From Variovorax sp. KBW07 (GTDB lineage: Bacteria; Pseudomonadota; Gammaproteobacteria; Burkholderiales; Burkholderiaceae_C), in NCBI RefSeq assembly GCF_003852515.1, contig NZ_QAJK01000100.1, positions 43,997 through 107,996 of the forward strand: a stretch of 64,000 nucleotides of DNA. Reading direction: 5' to 3'. How positions within the stretch are numbered: the first letter of the stretch is position 1; each line of letters starts with the position of its first letter. Shown here piece after piece: positions 1-9,673 of the stretch. The position numbers were made by a program, and so were the translations under genes. The notes under the pieces are model-generated. The model ran no database searches and was not told where the DNA came from. It saw nothing but the letters and a program-made list of their open reading frames with translations.

Positions 1-1
1 C

Positions 2-1711
2 CCGGAAGGCATGGCCGCGCTCTATGGCGTTTGCAGCGCCCTCGAAGGCGTTCTGATGCGCTTCGCCGAGGCGGGCGAGCTGTACAGGCTGGCCCTGGAA
101 TCCCTTCCGGAGCACGAGGCGCTGCTGAACAATCTCGGCACGACGAATTTCCGGCTGGGACAGTACGACTCGGCCATCGAAATCCTCAAGAAGACCCTGG
201 TGCTGCATCCGCACCAGGTGCTCGCGCGCTGCAACCTGGGCGTGACCTACATCATGGCCGGCCAGTCGGAAGCGGCCATTGCACAGTTCGAGCAATGCCT
301 GCGCGACGATCCGGATTTCATGTCGGCCATGGTGTGGCTGCTGGGCGAAAAGACGCACATCGCCAACTGGAACGGCGTGCCTGAATTGCGCGCAAGAATC
401 GCGGCGAACCTGGACAACCCGCACAACGCGCAGGGGGTGTCGTCGTTCATCCTGATGTCGAACTACGACGACCCACGGCGGCTGAGGACCTGGACAGAGC
501 GCTCGGCCACGCTGGCCGACAAGACGCTGAACATCAAGCCCTTCGCCGATGCCGGCGCGCGCCGCACCTCGCCGCGCATCCGTGTCGGCTACTACTCGTT
601 CGACTTCCGCAACCACCCGGTCGCCCATCTGACGGCCGAACTGTTCGCCCAGCACGACCGGAAGGACTTCGAAGTCTTCGCCTATTCGTACGGTCCCGAC
701 GACGGCCACCCGGCGCGCGCGCGCATCGCCGCGTCGGTCGAGCATTTCATCGACATGCACGGCCAGTCGATCCGGCAGATGGCCGAGCGCATCCGCGAGG
801 ACGACATCGACATCCTGATCGACCTCTCGGGCGACACGCGCGGCGCCAAGCCGCAGGTCATGGCCTACCACGCGGCCCCCGCGCAACTGATGTGGCTGGG
901 CTACATGGGCACCAGCGGTACGCCGAGCTACGACTACCTGGTGTCCGACAACTTCCTCTCGCCACCGGGCACGGAAGACTGCTACACCGAGAAGCTGCTG
1001 CGCCTGCCCGAGACCTTCCAGGTGATCGACACGAAGCGGCCCGTCAATCCGCACAAGGCCACGCGCGCCGGGCACGGTTTGCCGGAAGACGCGTTCGTGC
1101 TGTGCAACTTCTCGCAGTCTTTCAAGATCCAGCCGGAAACCTTCGATGCCTGGGTGCGCATCGTGCAGGGCATTCCGAGCTCGGTGCTGTGGCTGGCACA
1201 AGGGCCGAACGGCTTCGAAAAGAACCTGCGCGCGCATTGGGAAAAGGCGGGCCTGCCAGCCGAACGGCTGATCGTTTCGCCGCGCATGCCGGTCGACCAG
1301 CACCTGGCACGCATCGGCCTGGCCGACCTGTTCATCGACACCTTCCCCTACAGCAGCGGCGCCACCGCGAACGACGTGCTGTGGTCCGGCGTGCCGCTGC
1401 TCGCGCTCTCGGGCTCGACGATGGTGTCGCGCATGGCCGGCAGCCTGCTGGGTGCCATCGGCCTGCCCGAACTGGTGGCCACGAACCATGCGCAATACGT
1501 GCAGAAGGCCATTCACTACGCCACGCATCCCGACGAACTGGCCGCGCTGCGCGCACGGCTCGCTGCCGCCAAGGAAGCGCGCCGCGGCTACTTCGACACG
1601 CCGCGCCTCGTGCGGCACCTGGAAGACGGCTTCAGGCAAATCGCCGCGCGCAGCCGTGAAGGGTTGCCGCCCGAGCACGTGAGCGTGGCACCGCGCCCAC
1701 TGGAGAAGTGA
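2..1711 (+). CDS. TPR-containing glycosyltransferase, OGT/SPINDLY type (GT41), 5' partial
   Basis: The reading frame is open to the left edge of the window, so the N-terminus is missing and the first internal ATG (position 11) need not be the start. The visible 566 residues begin with tetratricopeptide repeats (roughly the first 110 residues, with motifs such as NNLGTTNFRLGQYDSAIE) and continue into the C-terminal catalytic domain of the O-linked N-acetylglucosaminyltransferase family (GT41), with the conserved GYYSFDFRNHP, GYMGTSGTPSYDY and IDTFPYSSGATANDVLWSG segments. Such bacterial enzymes are known or presumed to transfer a sugar to Ser/Thr of proteins such as flagellins or pilins; the acceptor here is unknown. 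The next gene, mscL, is 59 bases downstream and functionally unrelated. Confidence 0.85.
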   Translation, partial: PEGMAALYGVCSALEGVLMRFAEAGELYRLALESLPEHEALLNNLGTTNFRLGQYDSAIEILKKTLVLHPHQVLARCNLGVTYIMAGQSEAAIAQFEQCLRDDPDFMSAMVWLLGEKTHIANWNGVPELRARIAANLDNPHNAQGVSSFILMSNYDDPRRLRTWTERSATLADKTLNIKPFADAGARRTSPRIRVGYYSFDFRNHPVAHLTAELFAQHDRKDFEVFAYSYGPDDGHPARARIAASVEHFIDMHGQSIRQMAERIREDDIDILIDLSGDTRGAKPQVMAYHAAPAQLMWLGYMGTSGTPSYDYLVSDNFLSPPGTEDCYTEKLLRLPETFQVIDTKRPVNPHKATRAGHGLPEDAFVLCNFSQSFKIQPETFDAWVRIVQGIPSSVLWLAQGPNGFEKNLRAHWEKAGLPAERLIVSPRMPVDQHLARIGLADLFIDTFPYSSGATANDVLWSGVPLLALSGSTMVSRMAGSLLGAIGLPELVATNHAQYVQKAIHYATHPDELAALRARLAAAKEARRGYFDTPRLVRHLEDGFRQIAARSREGLPPEHVSVAPRPLEK

Positions 1712-1770
1712 GCAATCGCGGGCATACTCAGGCCTCCTTCAACAGCAGAGCTCCAGCAGCCTTTTGAATC

Positions 1771-2205
1771 ATGAGCATCCTCAGTGAATTCAAGGAATTT
1801 GCCGTCAAGGGCAACGTGATCGACCTTGCGGTCGGCGTGATCATCGGTGCCGCGTTCGGCAAGATCGTCGACTCGCTCGTGGCCGACATCATCATGCCGC
1901 TGGTGGGCGTGGTGTTCGGCAGGCTCGACTTCTCGAACCTCTACGTGGTGCTGGGCACCGCACCGGCCGGCGTGGCCAACACGCTGGCAGACCTCAAGAA
2001 GGCCGGCGTTCCGGTGCTGGCCTATGGCAACTTCATCACCATCGCGGTCAACTTCGTGATCCTTGCCTTCATCATCTTCATGATGGTCAAGCAGATCAAC
2101 AGGCTGCGGAAAACGGAAGCCGACGCGCCCGCCGCTCCGGCCGCCACGCCGGAAGACATCACGCTCCTGCGCGAAATCCGCGACAGCCTGAAGCGCCCCT
2201 CCTGA
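1771..2205 (+). CDS. mscL: Large-conductance mechanosensitive channel MscL
   Basis: The 144-residue protein matches MscL over its whole length. It has the N-terminal amphipathic helix ([21 protein letters not shown]), a Gly/Ala-rich pore-lining first membrane segment (about residues 15-45, [15 protein letters not shown]), a periplasmic loop, a second membrane segment (about residues 78-98) and a charged C-terminal helix ([13 protein letters not shown]). It forms a homopentamer in the inner membrane that opens under extreme membrane tension to release solutes during hypo-osmotic shock. The length is typical of the family. It is probably transcribed alone; the next gene is convergent and ends 19 bases away. 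Confidence 0.97.
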   Translation: MSILSEFKEFAVKGNVIDLAVGVIIGAAFGKIVDSLVADIIMPLVGVVFGRLDFSNLYVVLGTAPAGVANTLADLKKAGVPVLAYGNFITIAVNFVILAFIIFMMVKQINRLRKTEADAPAAPAATPEDITLLREIRDSLKRPS

Positions 2206-2223
2206 GCGAGCGGCCCGGCCTCA

Positions 2224-3270
2224 TCAGGCGCCGGCCAGGGTCCTGGCCATGCGCAGCGCCTCGATGAGGCTCGACGCATCGGCAAGGCCCGCGCCGGCAA
2301 TGTCGAACGCGGTGCCGTGATCGGGGCTGGTCCGCACCAGCGGCAGCCCCAGCGTCACGTTCACGCCCTTCTCCACGCCAAGGTACTTGACCGGGATCAG
2401 GCCCTGGTCGTGGTACATCGCGATCACCACGTCGAACTCGCCGCTGGACGGCACGCCGGCCTTGGCACGCGCGCGCATGAACACCGTGTCGGGCGCAAAC
2501 GGCCCGCTGGCGTCGATGCCCTCGGCGCGCGCGGCCTCGACGGCCGGCGCAATGATCTCGCGCTCTTCCGTACCGAACAGGCCGCCCTCCCCCGCGTGCG
2601 GATTCAGTCCCGCGACGCCGATGCGCGGCACGCGGCCCAGCGCGTGCGTCAGTGCCCTGTGGGTGATGCGCAGCGTTTCCAGCACGCCGTCGAAGCGCAC
2701 GGCCTCGATGGCATGGCGCAGCGACATGTGGATGCTGACGAGCACGGTGCGCAGCTCGTCGTTGGCCAGCATCATGCGCACCGGCACGTCGGCCACGCCG
2801 CGGCCCAGGTGCGCGGCGGCCTCGGCCTGCAGCAGTTCGGTGTGGCCCGGGTACGGGAAGCCAGCGGCCGACAGCGCCTCCTTGTGCAGCGGCGCGGTCA
2901 CGATGGCGGCAATTTCACCGCGCAACGCGGCCCGCGCGGCCCAGACCACGCACTCGCCCGCCACCCGGCCGGCCTCGGCGCTGATCCGGCCCAGTTCGAT
3001 GGGAGTCGCCGGCGCGGCGATCACCTGCAGCACCGGGATGCAGCCGGGCGGCACCGTCGCAGCCTCGGCCACGGATTCGATTTCCAGCACGGGCCAGGCT
3101 GGCTGCCCCGGCGACGCCAGGGCCTGCGATGCCCGGCGCACGGTGGCAACGTCGCCCGCGACGAAGGTGCCGCGCGTCGCATCGGGTGCGTCGCGAAACG
3201 CCTTGACGATGATCTCGGGGCCGATGCCCGCGGGGTCGCCCAGCGTGATGGCAATGGCTGCGGTGCTCAT
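2224..3270 (-). CDS. PdxA-family 4-phosphohydroxy-acid dehydrogenase, PdxA2-like
   Basis: The 348-residue protein belongs to the PdxA family (NAD-dependent oxidative decarboxylation of 4-phospho-hydroxy acids). It has His-containing active-site motifs near residues 141-144 (PGHTE), 181-186, 223-229 (NPHAGEGG) and 286-288 (MYHDQG). Its N-terminus AITLGDPAGIGPEI and the LFGTEEREIIAPA segment look more like the catabolic PdxA2 group (4-phospho-D-threonate/erythronate 3-dehydrogenase) than like E. coli PdxA, which has TPGEPAGIGPDL. I chose the ATG at 3270 because it overlaps the stop of the upstream NIF3 gene by four bases. A role in pyridoxal phosphate synthesis remains possible. No sugar-acid kinase gene lies nearby. 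Confidence 0.8.
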   Translation of the reverse strand: MSTAAIAITLGDPAGIGPEIIVKAFRDAPDATRGTFVAGDVATVRRASQALASPGQPAWPVLEIESVAEAATVPPGCIPVLQVIAAPATPIELGRISAEAGRVAGECVVWAARAALRGEIAAIVTAPLHKEALSAAGFPYPGHTELLQAEAAAHLGRGVADVPVRMMLANDELRTVLVSIHMSLRHAIEAVRFDGVLETLRITHRALTHALGRVPRIGVAGLNPHAGEGGLFGTEEREIIAPAVEAARAEGIDASGPFAPDTVFMRARAKAGVPSSGEFDVVIAMYHDQGLIPVKYLGVEKGVNVTLGLPLVRTSPDHGTAFDIAGAGLADASSLIEALRMARTLAGA

Positions 3271-4040
3271 GCCGGGTTGTCGATGTCGATGAACTCGTGC
3301 ACCAGCCCGAGCTGCGCCGCCACATGCCCCGCCACCGCCGGCGCGCCGTAGCGCTCGGTCGCGTGGTGCCCGCAGGCGAGAAAGGCCACGCCCATTTCGC
3401 GCGCGTAGTGGGCCTGCGGCTCCGAAATCTCGCCAGTAATGAAGGCGTCGGCACCGGCCGCAATGGCGGCCTCGAAGTAGCCCTGGGCGCCGCCGGTGCA
3501 CCAGGCTATATTTTTAATAGCGCGATGCGCCGTATCGACGAGCGTTACCGGGCGGCCCAGTACCTTTTCGACATGCGCGGAGAGCACCTTGGCGCTGGCA
3601 AAGCTCTCGCCATTTGCACGCGCGCCCAGAAAACCCAGTTCCTGCTCGCCGAAGCGCCCGGTCGAGCCCGCATGGGCCACGAGCCCCAGTTGCAGGCCAA
3701 GCTGCGCGTTGTTGCCCAGCTCGGGATGCGCGTCGAGCGGCAGGTGATACGCGAACAGGTTGATGTCGTCGCCGAGCAGCAGGCCCAGGCGCTGCTTCAT
3801 CCAGCCGGTGACGCAGCCGTCCTGGCCGCGCCAGAACAGGCCATGGTGGACGAAGATGGCATCGGCTTCGGCGCTGATGGCGGCTTCGATCAGCGCGCGG
3901 CTGGCGGTCACGCCCGAGACGATCTTGCGGACCACGGTGCGCCCCTCGACCTGCAGGCCGTTGGGTCCGTAGTCCTTGAAGCGCCCGGGGGCCAGCAGCA
4001 GGTCGAATGCGTGAAGCAGTTCTTGGCGGGTGGTGCTCAT
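3267..4040 (-). CDS. NIF3-like dinuclear metal center protein (YbgI family)
   Basis: The 257-residue protein is a typical NIF3/YbgI/DUF34 member. It shows the GPNGLQVEG N-terminal motif, the metal-binding FVHHGLFW motif (His65, His66) and the C-terminal CGHHATER motif (about His225-Glu229). Family members form toroidal hexamers with a two-metal site; the reaction is unsettled, and the label GTP cyclohydrolase type 2 is not well supported. The start at 4040 overlaps the stop of the upstream permease gene (ATGA), and its own stop overlaps the start of the downstream PdxA-family gene, so the three are probably translated in coupled fashion. Confidence 0.92.
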   Translation of the reverse strand: MSTTRQELLHAFDLLLAPGRFKDYGPNGLQVEGRTVVRKIVSGVTASRALIEAAISAEADAIFVHHGLFWRGQDGCVTGWMKQRLGLLLGDDINLFAYHLPLDAHPELGNNAQLGLQLGLVAHAGSTGRFGEQELGFLGARANGESFASAKVLSAHVEKVLGRPVTLVDTAHRAIKNIAWCTGGAQGYFEAAIAAGADAFITGEISEPQAHYAREMGVAFLACGHHATERYGAPAVAGHVAAQLGLVHEFIDIDNPA

Positions 4041-5389
4041 CGCGACATTGTCGCGCCCGCCACGGGGGCGGCGCCGTGCCGCATGGCATGGCCGCGCGCG
4101 GCCAGTGGCCAGAGCGCCAGCAGGAAGCCCACACCCGCCAGCGCCGCGACGTAATGCGCCGGCGCCATCGTGTCGTGTTGCAGCCAAAGCGTGAGGATCA
4201 CCGGCGTCAGCCCGCCAAAGACCGCGTACGACATGTTGTAGGCGAACGAGAGCCCGGTAAAGCGCACCGGCGCCGGGAAGGCGCGCACGCCCGCGATCGG
4301 CACCGTGGCGATGGTGCCCACGAACAGGCCCACCAGGCCGTAGTGCCAGAACATCGTGGCCGGCGTGCCGGGCAGCCCGCTGTAGAACATGTAGGCCGTG
4401 ACAAACAGGCCGGCCCAGCCGATCAGCATCACGGCGCGGGTGCCGATGCGGTCGCTGGCCCAGCCGACCAGCACGCAGCCGATCGTCAGCGTCAGCGTGG
4501 CAAGCGCATTGGCTTCGAGCGCCAGCGCGGCCGGGATGTGGTGCACCTTCTGCAGGTAGGTGGGCGTGTACAGCACCACCACGACGATGGCGGCCGACAG
4601 CACCCAGGTCAGCAGCGCGACGTACACGCTGGCCAGGCGATGCTCGCGCAGCACGGTACGCAGCGGCAGCTCGCGCGCGACCGTCTTGCGGCCGGCCAGC
4701 TCCTTGAACACCGGCGTCTCGTGCAGGAAGCGGCGCAGGTACACCGACACCAGGCCGAACACGCCGCCCAGGATGAACGGAATGCGCCAGGCGAAGTCGC
4801 TCACCTGCTCCGGGGAATAGTGGCGGTTGATGGCCACGGCGATCAGCGAGCCCAGCAAGATGCCGCCCGTGATGCCCGATGTCAGCAGGCCGATGCCGAA
4901 GCCGTAGTGCTTGCCGGGCACGTGCTCGCCCACGAACACCCAGGCGCCGGGCATTTCACCGCCGATGGCCGCGCCCTGCAGCACGCGCATCAGCAACAGC
5001 AACAGGGGCGCCGCGATGCCGATGCTCGCGTAGGTCGGCAGCAGGCCGATGACCAGCGTGGGCGCGGCCATCAGGAAGATCGACAGCGTGAACATGCGCT
5101 TGCGGCCAAAGATGTCGCCGAAATGCGCAATGACGATGCCGCCCACCGGCCGGGCCAGATAGCCGGCCGCGAAGATGCCGAAGGTCTGCAGCTGGCGCAG
5201 CCAGTCGGGCATGTCGGCCGGGAAGAACAACGCTCCCAGCACCGTGGCAAAGAAGACGTAGATGACGAAATCGTAGAACTCCAGCGTGCCGCCGAGGGCG
5301 GACAGGGCGAGCGTCTTGTAGTCGCTGGAATCGAGGGTGCGCGCCGGTACCGGCTGCGCGCCGACCGGGTGAGTTGTTTCTGAGGTCAT
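4037..5389 (-). CDS. MFS transporter, metabolite:H+ symporter (MHS) family
   Basis: The 450-residue membrane protein has about 12 hydrophobic segments and the MHS-family hallmarks: an N-terminal GGTLEFYDFVIY segment in the first helix and the major facilitator signature after helix 2 (RPVGGIVIAHFGDIFGRKR, about residues 80-98). Relatives carry dicarboxylates, tricarboxylates, shikimate, proline/betaine or aromatic acids; the substrate cannot be read from the sequence. It is the first gene of a three-gene minus-strand unit with the NIF3 and PdxA2-like genes, so an organic or sugar-acid substrate is a reasonable guess. It is divergent from the protease gene at 5683. Confidence 0.88.
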   Translation of the reverse strand: MTSETTHPVGAQPVPARTLDSSDYKTLALSALGGTLEFYDFVIYVFFATVLGALFFPADMPDWLRQLQTFGIFAAGYLARPVGGIVIAHFGDIFGRKRMFTLSIFLMAAPTLVIGLLPTYASIGIAAPLLLLLMRVLQGAAIGGEMPGAWVFVGEHVPGKHYGFGIGLLTSGITGGILLGSLIAVAINRHYSPEQVSDFAWRIPFILGGVFGLVSVYLRRFLHETPVFKELAGRKTVARELPLRTVLREHRLASVYVALLTWVLSAAIVVVVLYTPTYLQKVHHIPAALALEANALATLTLTIGCVLVGWASDRIGTRAVMLIGWAGLFVTAYMFYSGLPGTPATMFWHYGLVGLFVGTIATVPIAGVRAFPAPVRFTGLSFAYNMSYAVFGGLTPVILTLWLQHDTMAPAHYVAALAGVGFLLALWPLAARGHAMRHGAAPVAGATMSR

Positions 5390-5682
5390 GGCTGGCAGGG
5401 AAATCGTGAGCGCGTGCGCCAGGCTCCCCGGCGGGCGGGGGCGGAAAAAAGAGCGCAGCGACGAAACGCCTGGCCGCTTCCGCCGGGTGGGCGACGCGGG
5501 AGGCCGGGGAACACGGGCCGGGTAGACCGACCCGTGATGCTAGGGGTTATCCCGGATTCACGCAGGCGCGGCGCGCCAAACTCGACCGCCCCGCGAGGTT
5601 TCTGGCTGCGCCCTTGAGGGACAATTGCAGGCAATACCGCGCCCCGGATGGCGCTCTCTTTCCTGTCTTGCATTCAATCTTC
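5390..5682. other. Divergent intergenic region between the MHS permease and protease genes
   Basis: This 293-base stretch has no convincing gene. It must hold the promoters of both divergent units. On the minus strand a TAGCAT hexamer (5537-5542) preceded by GGGATAACCCC could serve as a -10 box, but no good -35 box lies at 17 bases. An imperfect inverted repeat (CACGGG at 5512-5517, CCCGTG at 5531-5536) overlaps the region just downstream and could be an operator or part of a leader hairpin. I found no clear promoter for the plus-strand protease gene. Confidence 0.4.
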
Positions 5683-6843
<1,161 letters not shown>

Positions 6844-6862
6844 AGCCCCGGCTCGGCTGGAA

Positions 6863-7675
6863 TCAGGAAGACGCCGAGGAATCGGCGTTTTCTTCCTCTT
6901 CAGGCTTCTTGGCCGAGCTCGCGAAGTAGCGGGCACCGATGATGCCCACTTCGTACAGCAGGCACATCGGCACCGCCAGCGCCAGCTGCGACACCACATC
7001 GGGCGGCGTGAGCACCGCGGCCACCACGAAGGCCACCACGATGAAGTAGCCGCGGAAAGACTTGAGCTTTTCGATGGTCACCATCTCGAAGCGCACCAGC
7101 AGCATCACCACGATCGGCACCTGGAAGGCGACGCCGAACGCGATGTACAGCGACAGGATGGCCTCGACGTACGAAGAAATATCGGGCGTGGCGGCCACCG
7201 CGGCCGGCGTGAACTTCTGGATGAAGCTGAACATCTTGTCCAGCACGAAGAACTGCACGAACGCAATGCCGGTATAGGCCAGCAGGCTGCCGAAGAAGAT
7301 CAGCGGCAGGGCAAAGCGCTTCTCGTGGCTGTAGAGGCCCGGCGCCACGAACATCCAGGCCTGGTACATGAGCCAAGGCAGCGCCAGCAGCACGGCCGTC
7401 ATCATGAGCACCTTGAGCGGCACGAAGAACGGCGAGAACACGCCGATGGCGATGAGCTTGGCGTCCGGCGGCATGTGCGCACGGATCGGCATGGCGATCA
7501 GGTCGATCAGCCCGCCCGGGCCGGGCCAGATGGCCAGCAGGATGCCCGCGATCACCAGGCCATAGACGCAGTAGAGCAGCCGGTCGCGAAGCTCGACCAG
7601 GTGCTGTACGAACGGCTGCTCGGTGCCCGCCAGCTCGTCTTCTTTGTCTTTGTTCTTGTTGTCGGAATCGGCCAT
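6863..7675 (-). CDS. tatC: Sec-independent (Tat) translocase subunit TatC
   Basis: The 270-residue protein has six hydrophobic segments and the conserved TatC features: an N-terminal HLVELRDRLL segment (about residues 24-33), FVAPGLYSHEK in the first half, and FRGYFIVVAFVVAAVLTPPD near residue 200. TatC, with TatB, binds twin-arginine signal peptides in the inner membrane and recruits TatA for export of folded proteins such as MsrP (53413-54426). I chose the ATG at 7675 because the longer frame upstream gives an Arg/Ser-rich tail not seen in the family. The acidic, Ser-rich C-terminus is encoded by DNA that also forms the terminator hairpin of the convergent protease gene. Confidence 0.97.
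   Translation of the reverse strand: MADSDNKNKDKEDELAGTEQPFVQHLVELRDRLLYCVYGLVIAGILLAIWPGPGGLIDLIAMPIRAHMPPDAKLIAIGVFSPFFVPLKVLMMTAVLLALPWLMYQAWMFVAPGLYSHEKRFALPLIFFGSLLAYTGIAFVQFFVLDKMFSFIQKFTPAAVAATPDISSYVEAILSLYIAFGVAFQVPIVVMLLVRFEMVTIEKLKSFRGYFIVVAFVVAAVLTPPDVVSQLALAVPMCLLYEVGIIGARYFASSAKKPEEEENADSSASS
6871..6894 (+). terminator. Rho-independent terminator of the protease gene
   Basis: A seven-base-pair stem (6871-6877 with 6882-6888, four-base loop GGAA) is followed on the plus strand by a T-rich run to 6894. It lies 27 bases after the protease stop codon and inside the 3' end of the convergent tatC coding sequence. Confidence 0.7.
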
Positions 7676-7744
7676 TGGAAAAGAAGAAAGCGTAGCGTCG
7701 TCGGCCGGCGTGCGGCACTCGAACAACGCGGTGGTTAGGGTGCG

Positions 7745-8203
7745 CTAATTGATCTTGTGGGGGCGGAAGCGGGCAACCCGCGCCGCACCCGACAGCGCCT
7801 TGGTGCGCACGCCGTTGCGCGCCTTGTACCACTGCGGCGTGGCGCCCTGCTTCAGGCGCCAATTCTTGCGGGGGTGCCTGTACTCGGGCACCGAAACCTC
7901 GGGCTCGGCCAGCGCCGAAAGCGTTTCACCCGATTCGGAGAACTGCTTTTCGAAGTCGCTCGCCCCCGTGTGGATGCTGTGCTCGACATCGCGCGCCGCG
8001 TCCTCGACGGTGGTCTTCATCTTGCGCAGTTCGTCGAGCTCCATCGAGCGATTGACCTCGGCCTTGACGTCGCTCACATAGCGCTGCGCCTTGCCGAGCA
8101 AGGTGCCAACGGTGCGGGCCACGCGCGGCAGCTTTTCCGGCCCGATGACGATCAGCGCCACGACGCCGATCAGCGCCAGCTTCTCAATGCCCAGGTCGAA
8201 CAC
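7745..8203 (-). CDS. tatB: Sec-independent (Tat) translocase subunit TatB
   Basis: The 152-residue protein begins with [26 protein letters not shown], the classic TatB pattern of one short membrane helix, a Gly-Pro hinge at residues 21-22 and a following amphipathic helix ([19 protein letters not shown]). The C-terminal region is long and variable, as usual for TatB. The start codon is GTG (8201-8203). It lies between tatA (13 bases upstream) and tatC (69 bases downstream) in the same transcript. TatB forms the signal-peptide-binding complex with TatC. Confidence 0.96.
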   Translation of the reverse strand: MFDLGIEKLALIGVVALIVIGPEKLPRVARTVGTLLGKAQRYVSDVKAEVNRSMELDELRKMKTTVEDAARDVEHSIHTGASDFEKQFSESGETLSALAEPEVSVPEYRHPRKNWRLKQGATPQWYKARNGVRTKALSGAARVARFRPHKIN

Positions 8204-8216
8204 GTTGTGCCTGTGC

Positions 8217-8471
8217 TCAGGACTTCTGACGCGCTTCGACGTCGATGGTCGGCTTGTCGCCGTTGGCCGGCTGGCCGGTCACTTGCTGGGCGGGAGCCGA
8301 CGAGGCGGTGGCGGATGCGTCGTTCGAAGAACCGCCTTCCTTCATGCCGTCCTTGAAGCCTTTGACGGCGCCACCAAGGTCCGAACCCATGTTCCGCAGC
8401 TTCTTGGTGCCGAAGATCATGACCACGACGAGCAGCACGATCAGCCAGTGCCAGATAGAAAAAGAACCCAT
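8217..8471 (-). CDS. tatA: Sec-independent (Tat) translocase subunit TatA
   Basis: The 84-residue protein has the TatA pattern: [21 protein letters not shown] forms one membrane helix, followed by the [21 protein letters not shown] amphipathic helix and a short polar tail. TatA oligomerises to form the transport pore. The ATG at 8471 is preceded by a good AGGAG ribosome binding site. It is the first tat gene of the tatABC group; a TAAAAT hexamer in the 65-base gap after the HIT gene might be a weak internal promoter, but no matching -35 box is seen. Confidence 0.96.
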   Translation of the reverse strand: MGSFSIWHWLIVLLVVVMIFGTKKLRNMGSDLGGAVKGFKDGMKEGGSSNDASATASSAPAQQVTGQPANGDKPTIDVEARQKS

Positions 8472-8536
8472 GGAAGACTCCTAAGAATGTGTCCGATTTT
8501 AGTCGGGCGAAATGTGACAGTTTGGCTTAATGCGGT

Positions 8537-8896
8537 TCAGCCGCGAAGCCATGGCCGGGGACCGCCCATGACATGGACATGGAGATGGTGAACCTCTTGC
8601 CCGCCCTCGGTGCCGGTGTTCACAACGACGCGGTAGCCGCCGTCGGGGTAGGGCCGGCAGCCCTGCTCTATGGCCAGCTTGGGGGCCAGCGTCATGATCT
8701 TGCCCATCAGCGCCGCGTCGTCGGGCGTCAGCTGCGCCATCGAGGCGATGTGCTTCTTGGGCACCAGCATGAAATGCACCGGCGCCCAGGGCGCGATGTC
8801 GTGAAAGCCGTACAGGTCTTCGTCTTCGTAGACCTTGCGCGAAGGAATCTTGCCTTCGATGATTTTGCAGAAAACGCAGTTCGGATCAGATGACAT
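8537..8896 (-). CDS. HIT-family purine nucleotide-binding hydrolase (HinT-like)
   Basis: The 119-residue protein is a histidine triad protein. It has the N-terminal CVFCKIIEGKIPS motif, with two Cys probably binding zinc, and the C-terminal triad EVHHLHVHVMGG with His104, His106 and His108. HinT-type proteins hydrolyse adenosine phosphoramidates and aminoacyl adenylates in the cytoplasm. The start at 8896 overlaps the 3' end of the preceding membrane-protein gene by 11 bases. This HIT gene between hisE and tatA is a common arrangement in Burkholderiales. Confidence 0.94.
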   Translation of the reverse strand: MSSDPNCVFCKIIEGKIPSRKVYEDEDLYGFHDIAPWAPVHFMLVPKKHIASMAQLTPDDAALMGKIMTLAPKLAIEQGCRPYPDGGYRVVVNTGTEGGQEVHHLHVHVMGGPRPWLRG

Positions 8897-9275
8897 CTTT
8901 GGGTTCCATGGGGCGGCTGTCGTTCATGCGGATCATGCCTTTCACGATCCGGTAGAGGAACCACAGCGAAATCAGGCTCCAGGCGATCCAGCCGGGCACC
9001 AGGAACAGCAGCCAGAGCCAGGCCGTCAGCACGTAGGCCAGGCCGGCCCACAGCACCGAGCGGATGCGCCAGCTGAAATGCGAGGCCTGCCAGGTGCCGG
9101 CCGCGTCGTCGCGCTTCACGAAGTCGATGACCAGCGCCAGCAAGAGCAGCAGCACCGAGGCTTGCGCCCCGGGCAGGACGGCGCCGATGGCCACGATCAG
9201 GTGCAGGATGTAGCTGACCCAGCCCCAGGTCTTCAGGGAGCTGTCGGGTTCCACGTTCACGATGTCGTTGGCCAT
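8886..9275 (-). CDS. Small integral membrane protein, DUF4870/COG3671-like
   Basis: The 129-residue protein has about three hydrophobic segments (roughly residues 17-50, 72-90 and 92-112) and a short soluble loop with the pattern DDAAGTWQASHFSWRIRS, which is characteristic of a family of uncharacterised membrane proteins found in Neisseria and Burkholderiales. No function is known. The ATG at 9275 is chosen because upstream sequence in the longer frame is antisense-like to hisE. It sits 14 bases after hisE and overlaps the HIT gene, so it is co-transcribed with the end of the his cluster. Confidence 0.8.
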   Translation of the reverse strand: MANDIVNVEPDSSLKTWGWVSYILHLIVAIGAVLPGAQASVLLLLLALVIDFVKRDDAAGTWQASHFSWRIRSVLWAGLAYVLTAWLWLLFLVPGWIAWSLISLWFLYRIVKGMIRMNDSRPMEPKDVI

Positions 9276-9289
9276 GGGATGTCGTCCTT

Positions 9290-9673
9290 TCAGTCGTTGC
9301 CAGCCTCGCGGGCGTGCACCTTGCGCAAGGCCTTTTCCTCGATGCCGCTGGTGCCTTCGCGGCGCTCGAGCTCCGCGACGACATCGGCAGGCGAAAAACC
9401 GTAGTGCGCCAGTGCCACCATGGTGTGGAACCACAGGTCGGCCACTTCGTTCACTATTTTTGAGCGGTCGCCGCCATGGTCGGCGTCTTTGGCGGCCATC
9501 ACGACTTCGGTGGCTTCCTCGCCGATCTTCTTGAGGAAGGCATCGGGGCCCTTGTGCAGCAGGCGCGCGACGTAGCTCTTGTCGGGGTCGCCGCCTTGCG
9601 CGGGCAGGCGGGTCTCGATGACCGCGGCCAGGCGAGCGAGGGCGTCGGAGGTGTTGTTCACTGTGGCCGTCAT
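9290..9673 (-). CDS. hisE: Phosphoribosyl-ATP pyrophosphatase HisE
   Basis: The 127-residue protein has the conserved HisE core: [28 protein letters not shown], then [21 protein letters not shown] (an all-alpha MazG-like nucleotide pyrophosphohydrolase fold with acidic metal-binding residues). It hydrolyses phosphoribosyl-ATP to phosphoribosyl-AMP and diphosphate, the second step of histidine synthesis. HisE is a separate gene here, not fused to HisI. Its ATG (9673) overlaps the hisI stop by four bases. Confidence 0.97.
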   Translation of the reverse strand: MTATVNNTSDALARLAAVIETRLPAQGGDPDKSYVARLLHKGPDAFLKKIGEEATEVVMAAKDADHGGDRSKIVNEVADLWFHTMVALAHYGFSPADVVAELERREGTSGIEEKALRKVHAREAGND

